Source: Lineus longissimus
Lineage: Eukaryota; Nemertea; Pilidiophora; Heteronemertea; Lineidae
NCBI RefSeq assembly: GCF_910592395.1
Contig: NC_088323.1
Location: 1,798,001 to 1,862,000, forward strand
Length of the DNA: 64,000 nucleotides
Direction: 5' to 3'
Made by a program: the position numbers and the translations under genes. Of this stretch, positions 23,101-34,614 are shown piece after piece (position 1 is the first letter of the stretch; every line of letters starts with the position of its first letter). Below the pieces are notes generated by a model that worked only from the letters and a program-made list of their open reading frames with translations, ran no database searches and was not told where the DNA came from.

Positions 23101-26100
23101 GCGTATTCCTCTTCTTGAAAGGCCTGAAATGATCAAAGGATTGATACCCATCGATTAATGTGATTTCTATGAGGTTGGATCGATCGATCACTTTGCTATC
23201 GTCCCACGCCTGTGACCATACAGTAGATGGCAGAGGTTCTTGAAACACCTGGAAATGAAATTGAAAAGGAAATGGATTTATTGGACTATACAATGAGCCA
23301 GATGACCGTTGGCGCTTGGATTAGGGTCAGTAGTCCGATATCTTCGGTTTCCACCCAACAGAAAGTTTAGGATATTGGCCAGGCGCAGTCCTTGACAAAT
23401 TAAATAATTGGATGGTTCGAAAAGAAGTTTGATTTAAACCAATTCGGTAAGGCGGGGGTCTGTGTGGGCTTTTGGAATTATTTCACCCCAAGTGGTCCTT
23501 GTGTCAATAGGCCTAACCGCACAAGAAATCGTTCAGCACCATTTAACAGTGGCTATTTATCGGGCTATATGCTTATTAGAAGAGTGTAAGTGAACCTTCA
23601 CGAAATCGTTGAGAGAAAAAAATCGTCCAACTCTCAGCACCCGTGAACCGTGACCCTCAGCGGTTAAAACAATGAAGTTACTTACGCAGTTGGCCGCAGC
23701 CTTTGTAAGATATTTCAGTATTCCCCCGAGTCGAGACATTTCAACAGATAGTTATCATTATGATTCCAAGAAAAAAAGATGAGATGCAAAATCAAATTTA
23801 TATCAATGTTAGATCCTCTGAACGGCCTGAACACCAACTCGGCTCTTCGTCACTTTCGAGTAGATCTCGGACTGATTCCAAAGATTTTAGGTTGGGAGAG
23901 GCAAACGCCCTATGACGTTTGTATCCTGGCGTAGGCGTATCCTACGGTAGGCGTAGTAGGCGTATCCTGAGATTCGACTGAATTACCTGTCGTACAGAGG
24001 AAGCGTTCACAAAGACAATCCCTCGATACTGTTCGTTTCTCTAAGTGTTCGTATTCGGCTTAAAGATATCTGGCTGTCATTCCTGATGACTCATTACCAA
24101 TCCGCTGAACGCCTGAGGGAATCGGCTATATCATACAAACTAGACTAGCTTTTCCTGACTTTGGTTATCCTCGCCTCGTATCAGATATGCTAACCAGAAT
24201 AGAACATCCCTTATATAGAGAAGACCGGCGTCAGCAGGTCAGTAAATCCTGAGACAAATGAATCATCGACTGGACTCACTTTCAGACATTTGCCAACAGA
24301 TAGAAAGCGCCAGTGCAAATCATACCCGTCTTCCTTGACTTCTCTCATAACCCTTGTCAATGAATATCCTTCTGGTCTGTCTTTGTCTGTAATATGCCTC
24401 GTCTTCGCTCACACCAATGAACATCCCTGAACTTCTTTCCGACAAAATTGTCCCTGTTAAAGATCATTGGCGAAGAGATATGTCCTGGCCAATTAGCAGC
24501 AGGTCAGGAACACATTCAGAACATAAGGCCAATGATTGCCTTCACTAGAGTGGTTCAATTCCTTCAGTTTTCCGCTCGTCGAATCTATACAAGTCAACAT
24601 TATTCTGACCACTGATAAAGTTTTAAGCTGTTGAGGAAACGCAACAGATCGGGTTCAAAACGTAGTCTCTTTTTGATCAAATTTTCCTTCCAATATGTAA
24701 AAAGGTTCAACCGGATGACGGATCCAAAGGTTGGCAGTAAGCCGTAGCGATCATTCGTTAGAAGTCCATTAGCAATATGATACAATGATGCTGGTATTCC
24801 TGATACGTACAGAAAGAACCAAATTAAACTCTTGGATGAAACCAGACAGCCTCCGACCACAATCGAGTCGATATACTAAGTAATTTCTAAATGAAACCAA
24901 GTAGCTTTCAATCAAGAACTACCACTTCGACGAAACCCCAGGGAGCTTTTGATAATATCGCTTTTAGCTTCGCACAAAATCGATCTCTCGTTTTAATTGA
25001 CATCTATCACTTAAGTTAGCAATTAAACTGTCAGAAGCCAGACTATAGTATGTGCTTTTTGTAATGTTTGCTTGAGGAAATGCTCTGGATTTTTTTCTTA
25101 TTCAATATTTTCATGTGAACTACTGACTATGAAGTTGGACGTATTGGGTGATCGTTCAGGCAAAAGTAAGGCACTTCTGGTGTCCTTTTGACAAGATATT
25201 GTTTCAAGCAGAGTTGACCTGTTCATTACATACGTTGCCCATACGCACATCCTGTAACATTAGCCGGCTTAATGTCTACGTTCGATCCCCAGGGCTATTT
25301 TGATAGAATCAAGCCTAATACACTTGCCCAACTGCTTACAATAAAGTCTCTGGCTTCCTCTATCCAATTATTATTGTACCACTGACAGAAAGGATTAACG
25401 TTGGTCAATATTCCCAGTCAAAATATTTAGTTATGTCCGATTGGCTGTCGATGTGTTCCTTCGAAACACATTTAACCAGTAACGAAATCTTATTTATAAC
25501 ACCGTATAGTAAGGAATTCAAATCTGAAATCCCCAATTGTGCTCCGTTATCCTGTTGGAATATCACACGAAATTCTGCCGCCTACAGATGATCACGAGTA
25601 CTCCCTATCACTGCCCGTATACCACAAGTTGCCAAGACATGCACTCCCTTGAACACTGTTGAAATTGGTCACGATGCATCGTAACCCCATCCACATTCCT
25701 TGTCATCAACCAATATTCCGCAAAATGTTGTCAGTCTATCTGTCAAACACACCAAACGTATGAAAATATAGACGTACACCGAAGTAGTACGTCAACAGTC
25801 GCCTCCGGCTGATTTCTATCAAACGTGCGTTGAGACCGACACCCAGAGGCAAGTTTATGTGAAAACTGAACTTTACATAAACTGAAATGTCCCCAGGCTG
25901 TTGTCTGTTCTTAACATTGTAGTATGATGTCGATTGAACGTATGAATTCGTCTCCAAGGTATCAGTGCGATATATCAAAGAGTTGAGCTGCCGTCCGTTT
26001 CGGCATCATCGTTATCAAGGGAAAGCTTTGAGAGTCCAACATAACCTCCCTACAAGGGGACGGACGAGGCCGAAGCACTGCGTCCTTGATATCAGCCTTC

Positions 26101-29100
26101 CTCCAGTAAAGTTCACAAGCTGAATGCTCATGACATCTGGTAACATCGTCTATCCCGATACATGTACTCCTCTCACGAATCGCCATCCCCCGGCAAAGAA
26201 AAGTACTCAATCATTCACTCAGTGAACCTCTTGTGTCAGCTTTCAGCTATCCTGCGTCTAATTTAAAGGACTCATGCACAGGTTCAGTGTTTCGACCATC
26301 GGAGTTTTGAGAGCGGTTGTGAAAACATGATATCGAGAGAAACGAAATGTGCTATCGCATCGGTCGATCACAGTTCGTTAAACCAATTGCTGGATTGGCG
26401 AAAATGAATCAAAGATCGCACGAACAGTTTCAGCATATTGAAGAGTAAACAAGCCATTGTCCACCAAAGTTTACAGAATAAACATCCTTGAGGTGAAATA
26501 CCTCTGATAAATCTCACTGTCCGGCTCAATGAAGAAGAATGACAAAGTAATTGAAAATATCATCCCCGCTGGCAAACCTGAGTCACTTATACCTATTTTA
26601 AGCGGAATGAGCCAGCAAGAAGCGAGTTGTCATTCAAAATAACGAGGTGGTTCCGATTATTGGATATCGTCGAAAGGAAGTGACGTCCGCGGATACGTCG
26701 CGAAGTCGTACCGTTGGAGTGAAGGTGAGGTCAAATCCGACGACATCTAGCCTCGATTAATGCTTAGGCTGATGGCAGACTAAAGCATGCGTATATTCTC
26801 GAAGCTGCAGTTGGAATGGTTAGTTACGAAACTTTCGTCCACAAGATTAGTAGGTTCATAGGTTTTGCGAGCTTTCTTGATGATGTCGGGCCTAAGCTTA
26901 TTCGTTACCTGATAAACGAAATGTGCCATAAGGTCGCACCGGGGAAAGAATACTGGATGATGCGCAGATCAGAGATGATGCTTATATGTACCAGAGCCAG
27001 TTATCTGCGCTTGATGCAGAAATTTACCAATAAATCTAATGAATTATGTATGAAATCAATAAAATGTAATGTTAAATGCTCAATCAATATGTCTTGGGGT
27101 AAATTTGGACTAAAGCTTGATTATTGATGAGCGTCAGTTTCCAAACATTGGAAGATATTGGATTGGAGAGGTCGTTTGCAGACGATATGGTTGCAGGTTG
27201 CAGCAACAAGAATCACTCGTTTACGGTTGATTTATCATACTTCTGCAAAATTGGACAGAAACATTCGAATGAAGTCGCTGAAGATAGGCTCTTCATTCCG
27301 CCGCTTTTTCAACGCAGGTTGCTCCAGACCGTACCTCGGTCTCGCGACATTTGTTAAACTCAGGTTATTGCCTGACCCAGTCTTAAAGTAGGATATAGAT
27401 TTCCCTCATTCAATAATATCAACTATTCAACAGGTTGACAAAATATGCCAGGCGTCGACTTGTCAATGATGGTGGCAGTTGTTTAGTGTATTGGTAAAAT
27501 TATTTGATGGCGAGAAACACTGGAGGTATTTGTTTTCAATCCTCGGGTCAATTATCGCTTACTGGTTGAAACTGGCAAGCCTGACGGCTGAATTTCCAAC
27601 AAAATTTATGCCGCATACCCAAATTAACCATTTATGGAGGCTTGATAGCCAAGTGACGTAAAACAACGAAGTCCATTGGCGTCAACTCGTCCGAAAACGT
27701 CCGCATAGTTCGTCTCATCATGGTTTTGAACACAGGGCGGCTGGAAATCTGTGGGGAAAGCATTTTTCGGCGAACAACACAAGACGAACGTGCAACTCTG
27801 ATCTCTACTTACCCCGCTATTGTAATATTCTTCGAGTTCCCAGTCAAAGTTTGACTCGGTGTCAGAATCGTCTGCTCGTGTGGCAGCCATCTTGCAAACT
27901 CCGAATCCTCACTTTAAAAGATGTTTCTATCAAATTCTGTGTTCGTTTAATAGGGGCGATATGAGCGACTAAATGAACTTTTTCTCCACTGTATTCATTG
28001 TGATTGTGGGCATGTCATTATGTTTTGTATGCGTCTTAAGTGTCCATAATATATCTTAAATTTTATGTTCCCCGCACTTAAGTGAGGGATAATCTGGTAA
28101 GATGTACTCAGTGCTTCCTGACTGTCATCGAAATCCGAATTTTTAACCGCACCAGAAATGCATGGTTATAACTAATTTCCTTGGTAAATTCGTGTTTTCC
28201 TTTTATAGTAATCCGTTCGCAAGATGAGGCTCTAACAAAAACACTTAATCAGTTGCATGTCCCCTTTTAGTACATCCAATGTATCCCAATTGTCGTTGGT
28301 GACAAAACTCCGTAGTGGCCGCGGCCGTTTCCAACAATGAGAACATTTGTGTCCACTTTATAGAGAGTCATGACTCGAAAATTTACTTATCAACCAAATC
28401 GCCGAAATAAGACGCAGAGATTTCCAGTAAAGATTGCTCAGCAAACGACATTGGTACCCATCGGTTTCCTTCGTCATCCCCTGTGAATGACCCCTTCAAA
28501 TCGACCCACAGTTCTGTCGTAGCAATGAAAATAACTCCTTCTTGTATGTATGTTATCAACGTCTGGACTCAAGGAATAGTTTATGTAACCGCAAGTTTTT
28601 GGGTATTTAATATTTAATAACCCACATGCCGCCATTAAGCGGGCTAAACATGTAATCCGGTCCATTATCAAAAGTAAAACACTCAATTTTCATTTTTAAG
28701 AAAGTTGTGCCACGTCTAAGCGATGTCTTGGCGTAAGGGGGCAGCCGATGACTTTTAATTAGCGATGACTTTCAAATCAGAAGTAGCAATAGAGACGCAC
28801 AAGTAACAAAATACATGTAGACAACTTTAAGATAGACCAGAACCAGGTCGGACAGGACTGGATTTCTTTAAGGACAGAGTCCCTTTAAGATTTGTTTCAG
28901 TGACCCTTATAATTTCATTGGCCTACAAAACGGTAAGCGCTCTAACCTTTTGATCGGTTTAAAGTTGTTTTCATTCAGCAACTTATAAAGGTTAAATGTT
29001 CTCGACACAGTTGGAAGGCCTGCTGCACTGTAAAAAGTATTGTAAATATTGTCATTCTTTCGCGAATGATCAGGAGTTTCAAAACAACCACTCCGCAAAA

Positions 29101-32100
29101 AGAGCGATTTTTATCGTCCGACAATATATAAAGTGACTGTTCAGAGATGTCTTTACAGTATCTGATTCCTACCTTGAGTGATCGATTATAGAGGTCTCTG
29201 TGTATGATGAGAAGGTCAGAGGTCTCGTCTGCGAGCACGGTGGCGTTCCTGACGCTGTCTTGACTAATGAGTGCAATCTCGCCAAAACTTTTCCCGCTCT
29301 CTAAAAAATGGAAAGAAAAGTGTTATGGGTAAATGTTTTCCTTATAATCGAAAGCACCGAGGAGAAACGATAAAGGCTACCGACCCAAGCTATACCACAA
29401 CACTGTCGCTACACTCCCGATGTAGCGGTTTCGTTCTCACTCAAGTCTTGGCTACACCCTCCGATTCTGTGGTGTCGGTCGATCACGCGCGGGTCATTGA
29501 CCCCAAACTTGAGCGACAAACAGCCCTTTAAAAACCACTGCAGGAGTTGGCCCTGTCATGGCCGATATTGGAACTTGCCGTATTTCACGATGAACTTCCC
29601 AAACGAAGACCGGTCTATTTTCTTCTTCTTCTCAACTTTCGGAACCTCAGCAGCCTCTCCCTCATCACTTTCCCACCGGGACTCATCGGTTTCTCCCTCT
29701 GTTCCGTCTTCTTCATCTTTCCGATCCTCTTTTCCCTTTACCCTGTCGTCTGCTTCAGTTTCTTGCTCTGTTTTAATGACTGCTCTGTCTTCTTCGCCAG
29801 AGAGATTAGGGTCGATGTAGACGACGGCAGATCCGTTGAGAATGAGGTAGAAACTGAAGACAAAATGCATATCATTTGTCACAACAATCATGCGAGAACT
29901 GGGTATAAGGTACGCTCCGGACGCAGTGGAACGTCCTCATAGCCAAACCATTCAACAGACGTCCCAAATTTCACAAATCGCTTCGTGCTCCATCTGTAGG
30001 TAAACAGTAAAACCGATAGTCTATTTGGTAACATGTCAATTCTGACTCTGCACCAACTTACCAATCTCCAATCTCGCCCTGGCGGATAATGACGTCATCA
30101 CGGTCGACCTGCTTGAAGTCACAGTTCTGCAAGATATCTATCAGCACATCTGTGGAGAAAAGGAACAGTTTTTGAATTTTTTCTCCGACAAAATATTAGA
30201 TGATAACACTCAAAACACTTCAAGTTGTGTCGTTGTAATTGCATTCTAAAGTACAATCTTTCGAAATCTAAACCTTCATTTCAAACATAGTCCACTTCCT
30301 CACTCATGTTTAACGTCAGCCCTGTAAAGTTTATTTTTCAAGTCCAACCACCACACTGGTCTTATTTGTTCAAAAGATTGAAATAACAGTTCCGAGGCTT
30401 CGAAGTCATCTTTCATTCTTCATTATTAAACCGATGCCCATTAACTGGTTTGTTTAGTAACACGACTTGTTTACCTCTAAGCTTTGAGATAGGCCTATTA
30501 CAACTCAATTCCTCACCAGATTTTTAAATCATAAGCCTTGATTTCAGTTTAAACATAACCTCATTTAATTATTTGAACGAGATAAAATTCTAAACCGAGA
30601 GAGTGCTTTTTGACGGTGCATATCATTGTCAAAGGACATAGTGTTTCTCAAAGCTGCTGGTGAGTTCCTTTGAATAAAACTGTGGCGCCAAATTTGTCTA
30701 TGTCTGTTTATTGTTGTAATAAAGCTGATATCAAGACACTCGTCCGCCTAGCTATTTCTAGCTAAGCAGCAGTTTACGAGATGTATTTTAGCCCAATCAA
30801 GTTTTTCCCTACTCATTTTCACTGAAGAGTCCCCAGCGTTAACATCATTGATACGCCTCACCTATTTCGCCGTATCCGGTTTTGAATTGGGCAATACAAT
30901 TTAACAATAAATACCCAACGACTTCATCAAAATATCAAACGTCAGTGTTGGCGAAAAGGTACCAGGAACCTTTTCAGTTTGTCTATTTGTCAGCAATATT
31001 GGCCGAAGTCAACTTCTTTGAATTTAAACTTCCCGTTTACTTGTTAAATTGAGTGGAAATTATTTGTAACTTTGCTAAACATTGTATCCCAAACAACGAG
31101 CAATCATGGACACAACACAACACCTTGTCCATTATAGCAATATTTATTCTAGAGGGACTCTTTAAGTTTATATGTTCGATACGTCATAAAGCTGTCCAAA
31201 GTGCCTAGCCAGTGTATACCTTAACCTCGCTTAAACAACCGTACAAAACGGAAGCAAATATGACTTACGTCATTTTAAGTACACGTATAACTGTTAAAAT
31301 TTGCTATATCATTGTGGAATCAAGATTGAACAGGCCCTATAACAATTGAGGTAAATGATTCTAGAATGAGAGTACATATGGTACTTATACTAACTTTTCC
31401 CCATATCCTGCAGAAGATCTCCATACTTCCGGATCCATGGTAACACGAATTCTATTTCCGGCACGCCTCGTTGTGATGGCGGCTTGGCGATGATGCTGAG
31501 CACCTGATGGAACATGTGACTCATCCTAACCAATCAAAATCACAGATTAGGCAGAGACGTATCCACTTTTCATAGTCCGAGATTCATGAGACTCATCCCT
31601 CCTTTTCCATACATGTCCCAAATCTCCAGACAGAGTCCAAGCTACAGTATCTTCATTGCAAACGAAAGAAAACTACACCTGACCATCACTTTGCGGCGGT
31701 TACCAATGGAGATGCTTGGAGAGTGACATGTCACCTTCATCCGCTGAAATGAACAACAAAGTGAGAGATTTTCTTTCCAGCAATTCCATTGAACTGTCAA
31801 AGAAATCTCCAGGTTGAGGAATGAATACTCCACAGTCGTTTGACCTTCGATGTCCACTCAGTTCCGATTCTCAAATCCAAATCCTCCGGTCACTAAGTGA
31901 AAGGCCCGAGATTTAAGCCCGCAAAAGAAAGTCAACTTATCAGCCCAATAGGATCATGGGTTTGTTCGCGGGTAGTAATGGTCTTACTGGTGTTCACGGA
32001 CTTGTTTGAGAGCAAACTCGTTTGTTTGATTGGTGTTCGTTCGCCCTCGTGTCGTGATGTCGCCAGAGTGTCCTCAACGGAGTGGGTTTCCTCTCCCGTC

Positions 32101-32399
32101 AAAAAGTTCCTTTTTACTTAAGTAAAGATTTACTTGCTAAGAAAGTCAATTTATCAGCCTGTGATTTGCTAGCCACTTAAGCGCATGTTTATTTATTTGC
32201 AAATCGAGGCGTTTGATGACATTCATTAGGACCTACCTCAGTTCCAAACAAAATCGTCCTAGCATCGAACTTTTAATTTCTCAACTGTCCATTTCTTCAG
32301 TAACATTATTCTTCTAAGTGAAAGAGGATCAACCTCGCTCAATGATGAATTTACCTGAAATTCAGCCTGTCCTGTTTCAAGCTTGCTCATGATATACAT
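20123..32399 (-). CDS. Two-domain cyclic-nucleotide-binding protein (CNBD2-like)
   Basis: Exons: 32355-32409 (first ATG at 32397-32399), 31679-31743, 31395-31525, 30062-30149, 29579-29853, 29173-29300, 22942-23123, 22400-22504, 20473-22138 and 20123-20353. The total is 2916 nt (971 residues). CNB domain 1 reads VIIRQGEIGDCFYLILNGSA, then an acidic insert of about 75 residues, then the cassette SFGEIALISQDSVRNATV with its expected Arg. CNB domain 2 reads VKQGEEFSGLYFIRRG and CIGDVELLMDLSTYMQSVV and lacks the phosphate-binding Arg, so it may be nucleotide-free. A long Ser/Arg/Glu-rich, probably disordered C-terminus follows, ending with a basic segment. No channel or kinase domain is present. 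This matches metazoan CNBD2-like proteins, some of which are linked to sperm function. The 5' end is uncertain: 32355-32409 could be internal. Two further candidate first exons lie downstream. Confidence 0.8.
22164..22313. mobile_element. Degenerate MITE related to 14229-14406, in a CNBD2-like intron
   Basis: The 150-bp copy runs from CAGTAGAATCTCTCTATCAA to GAGAGGTTGCACTG, with a TA on the left and a decayed right flank. Its ends and the inner words (GGGTGTCCT, CTCTCTATCAAGG) match the SOAT-intron element. It is an older member of the same family. Confidence 0.7.
23192..23248 (-). CDS. Candidate cassette exon of the CNBD2-like gene
   Basis: This is a 57-nt phase-0 exon encoding VFQEPLPSTVWSQAWDDSK, with acceptor TTTCCAG and donor AAA|GTGATC. 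The next intron toward exon 22942-23123 would be only 68 nt. It can be included or skipped without shifting the frame. Domain logic favours skipping it in the full-length mRNA, since NRSLK joins AFQEEEYADRRDF well. Confidence 0.45.
23686..23739 (-). CDS. Candidate alternative first exon of the CNBD2-like gene
   Basis: An ATG at 23737-23739 opens 18 codons (MSRLGGILKYLTKAAANC) followed by an excellent donor (TGC|GTAAGT) in phase 0. Just upstream on this strand there is no AG acceptor, which fits a transcription start. Joined to 23192-23248 and the downstream exons it gives a 764-residue form that lacks CNB domain 1. Confidence 0.5.
23740..27812 (-). other. Large CNBD2-like intron, no recognised gene
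   Basis: This is part of the roughly 6-kb intron between 23124 and 29172. ORFs of 80-103 codons (24600-24860, 25736-25978, 25962-26210, 26816-27127 and 27124-27357) have no recognisable domain and no matching splice partners. A short local repeat of GGCGTATCCT/GGTAGGCGTA words lies near 23925-23975. Confidence 0.45.
27813..27890 (-). CDS. Second candidate alternative first exon of the CNBD2-like gene
   Basis: An ATG at 27888-27890 in a strong context (CAAGATGGCT) opens 26 acidic codons (MAATRADDSDTESNFDWELE...) and ends in a good donor (AGCGGG|GTAAGT) in phase 0. It could join exon 23192-23248 or 22942-23123 in frame. It may instead be the first exon of a nested gene whose other exons I did not find. 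Confidence 0.4.
27891..29172. other. Intronic stretch without recognised features
   Basis: This AT-rich intron sequence of the CNBD2-like gene has no credible ORF. A CpG-rich patch (GTGGCCGCGGCCGTT) lies at about 28316-28330. Confidence 0.4.
30150..31394. other. CNBD2-like intron, nothing recognised
   Basis: This is the intron between coding exons 31395-31525 and 30062-30149. It is AT-rich with frequent stops on both strands, and I saw no repeat or RNA gene. Confidence 0.4.
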
Positions 32400-32409
32400 G
32401 TATCTAAGC

Positions 32410-33500
32410 CTATAGAGTTAAAATGGAAAGGTCTTTGGGAACCAGGTCGATGCGACACGGATCATGCGGATTTTGAGCGTAAATAATTCTACATTTTTGT
32501 TATTCACTTCAACAACACTTATATTATCATCTACGATATCCCATCGGATTATCCATTTAATATCTTTATAGTCCATTTCGCCCCCAAGGGTACCTCTGCT
32601 CTATCAAAGACAACCTTAGAGTGAAGTTTACACAGTGCGGCTTTAAAAGGGTAGGCACACGTGTTCGTTTTGTCAACGCACGCGAGAAAGCAGTGCCTGA
32701 TATATCTTTCATGAACAGAAAGAAAAAAACTCGTAAAAACATCTGATCAAAGATATGATATATCATTCGCCGTTGTTTGCTTTATTCAACCGGATTATTC
32801 GTGCTAGTGTCACCCAACTGAAATACTGTTGCGATTGCCTGATTATAGATAGTGGCGGCAAGGATAAAGGCTTTGTTGACGCTTAATCTAGTGATATATC
32901 TGTACTTCGTGTTACAAAAGATCAAAAGTGGCCCATAGAGCCGTCGCCAAGACGTACCATGAGATAACGGGTTCGAATATTGTCCCCCCTCCAGTCTACT
33001 GGGCATTGACATGTTAAGATGTTGTTTTAGTTGGTCACACTGAGGCATCAAAGGTTAATGTTCTTCATAGAACCATACCTTAATCCGTCACCAATACCAG
33101 AGTGAGACACTCTTTCTAGGGGGGCATTTAAAACTGAAACACCGAAAAAGCGGGGCATTATTTTAGAAGGTTATGTCGCCAGGATGTGACCCAACCGGTA
33201 CCCACAACCACCTCCCCTCCTCCAGATGCCTGGTTGTGACTCAGCCTCTTCCTGTCCTCCAGACCCCCGAGACCCTGCTGCCTGGATGTGACCCAACCTA
33301 CAACCTTCTACCTTCCTCCAGACGCCTGGAGGTCCAGCTTCCAGGATGTACCTTAACCTGCAACCTTTGACTGTTTCCCCAGACCCTGTTGCCATGATGT
33401 GACTTAACCCGCAACTGTCCTCAAGATGCCAGCCTCCTGTCCTCAGGATGTGACTTAATCCATTACCAAGTTGGACATCAACCAACGCTAACAACAAAGT
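32410..33500. other. CNBD2-like 5' region and spacer to the next gene
   Basis: The start of the CNBD2-like gene should lie here, between its most 5' recognised exon and the 3' end of the upstream dioxygenase gene (minus-strand AATAAA as TTTATT at 33514-33519). No further coding exon could be assigned. The ORFs at 32566-32766 and 32782-33051 show no domain. Confidence 0.35.
33176..33470. repeat. Degenerate minisatellite, about 60-bp unit
   Basis: Words such as CCAGGATGTGACCCAACC, CTGGATGTGACCCAACCTAC and CAGGATGTGACTTAATCC recur at roughly 55-70 bp intervals with CCTCCAGA between them. Divergence is high. The 65- and 108-codon ORFs here are by-products of the repeat. Confidence 0.75.
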
Positions 33501-33504
33501 GAAG

Positions 33505-34614
33505 GAAAAATAGTTTATTCTGGCAATTTCATATACATTTGATTGTCATGGATATATAAAAATATAGAGAAAAACTAACAGAATTGTACACAGAGACAGA
33601 GTTCACGATAGAAAGGACGACAGTATTTGTCCCTGGACTTAACAACTTGTCTAAGATAGTCTTTGTCCCCACTTATAAAGAGCTACCACTGAAAGTCACC
33701 AGTACAGACCTGTCAACTCCAATAATGGTAAAATAGGACTTGTTTTGTTAATGTTGGGCAAAAAGAGTATTGATTAATGATACTACAAAACTGAACTCGG
33801 TGGAAGGTCTGCAATTGTTCATAAAATAACAATGACAGAAGCTATGAGGTGATTCGGATATGATTTGTAATAACAGATTGAAAAACTAGAATATCATAAT
33901 TGATTGAAAATGGCACCAAGAAGGAAATAATGATCAGAGCAGGAAGTGGAAATTATGATGCGTAGGTAATTAGCACAAAGCAATTAGGAAGTGAAGAGAA
34001 AACGAAATTAACCCCATTCACCCCAAGACTAATAGAACATCAACAGCCTACTATGAAAAGTTCATTTTGAACTGTGATACACAGGACATAATTTTGAATT
34101 ATCAAAATATAATTATTGCACAATCATTTAGTAACTTTAAACTTGCACCAATGAACATATTTCAAAATCAGTAGTTGGGAAATAATACTGGTTGTAGCGA
34201 TTCAAATTACACCGACTAGTGATCAGGCCCAGTCAGAAATCTATACTGGAATGCATCAAAATAGGTTTATTAACAATTAATTTATGATCAACAATGTTAC
34301 AAGCTAGAATACAGGTGACATTTTCATGAAAAAAAACAAGATCATGACATTCTCTGAATGATTGGATAGTATACACTTTGGATCAAGTTTTTACAACAAT
34401 AAGCGGTACAAAAATATCATTTGTGTAGAAAAAGTATAAAAAATACAGTCCAAAAATAGATTATTTTACACCTTTGTGAGAGAAAAGATATCTTGTTCCA
34501 AAATGCTGGGATTTCATCAGAAAAACAACATGAAACCTCTGCATATATTCTCCCTTTAACATCCCACCACCCAATAGTGAATTTGATACCAAGTTTAGAA
34601 GCAGCTGACATACA
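33505..34614 (-). other. 3' UTR of the prolyl-4-hydroxylase-like gene
   Basis: About 1.1 kb of AT-rich sequence lies between the stop codon (34615-34617) and a minus-strand AATAAA at 33514-33519. There is no ORF of note. Confidence 0.65.

Noticed and set aside
24600-24860. 86-codon minus-strand ORF with a hydrophobic start
   Set aside because: No supporting splice sites or family resemblance; expected by chance in this much intron.
26816-27127. 103-codon + strand ORF in the large CNBD2-like intron
   Set aside because: No recognisable domain, no splice partners, and composition like the surrounding AT-rich intron.
29890-29993. Open stretch after an AG on the minus strand (KRFVKFGTSVEWFGYEDV) between two CNBD2-like exons
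   Set aside because: The flanking exons join directly in frame to give the canonical CNB sequence GEIGDCFYLILNGS. Including this stretch breaks both phase and domain.
33171-33497. 108-codon minus-strand Gly/Arg-rich ORF
   Set aside because: It coincides exactly with a degenerate minisatellite and has no start context or homology signal.
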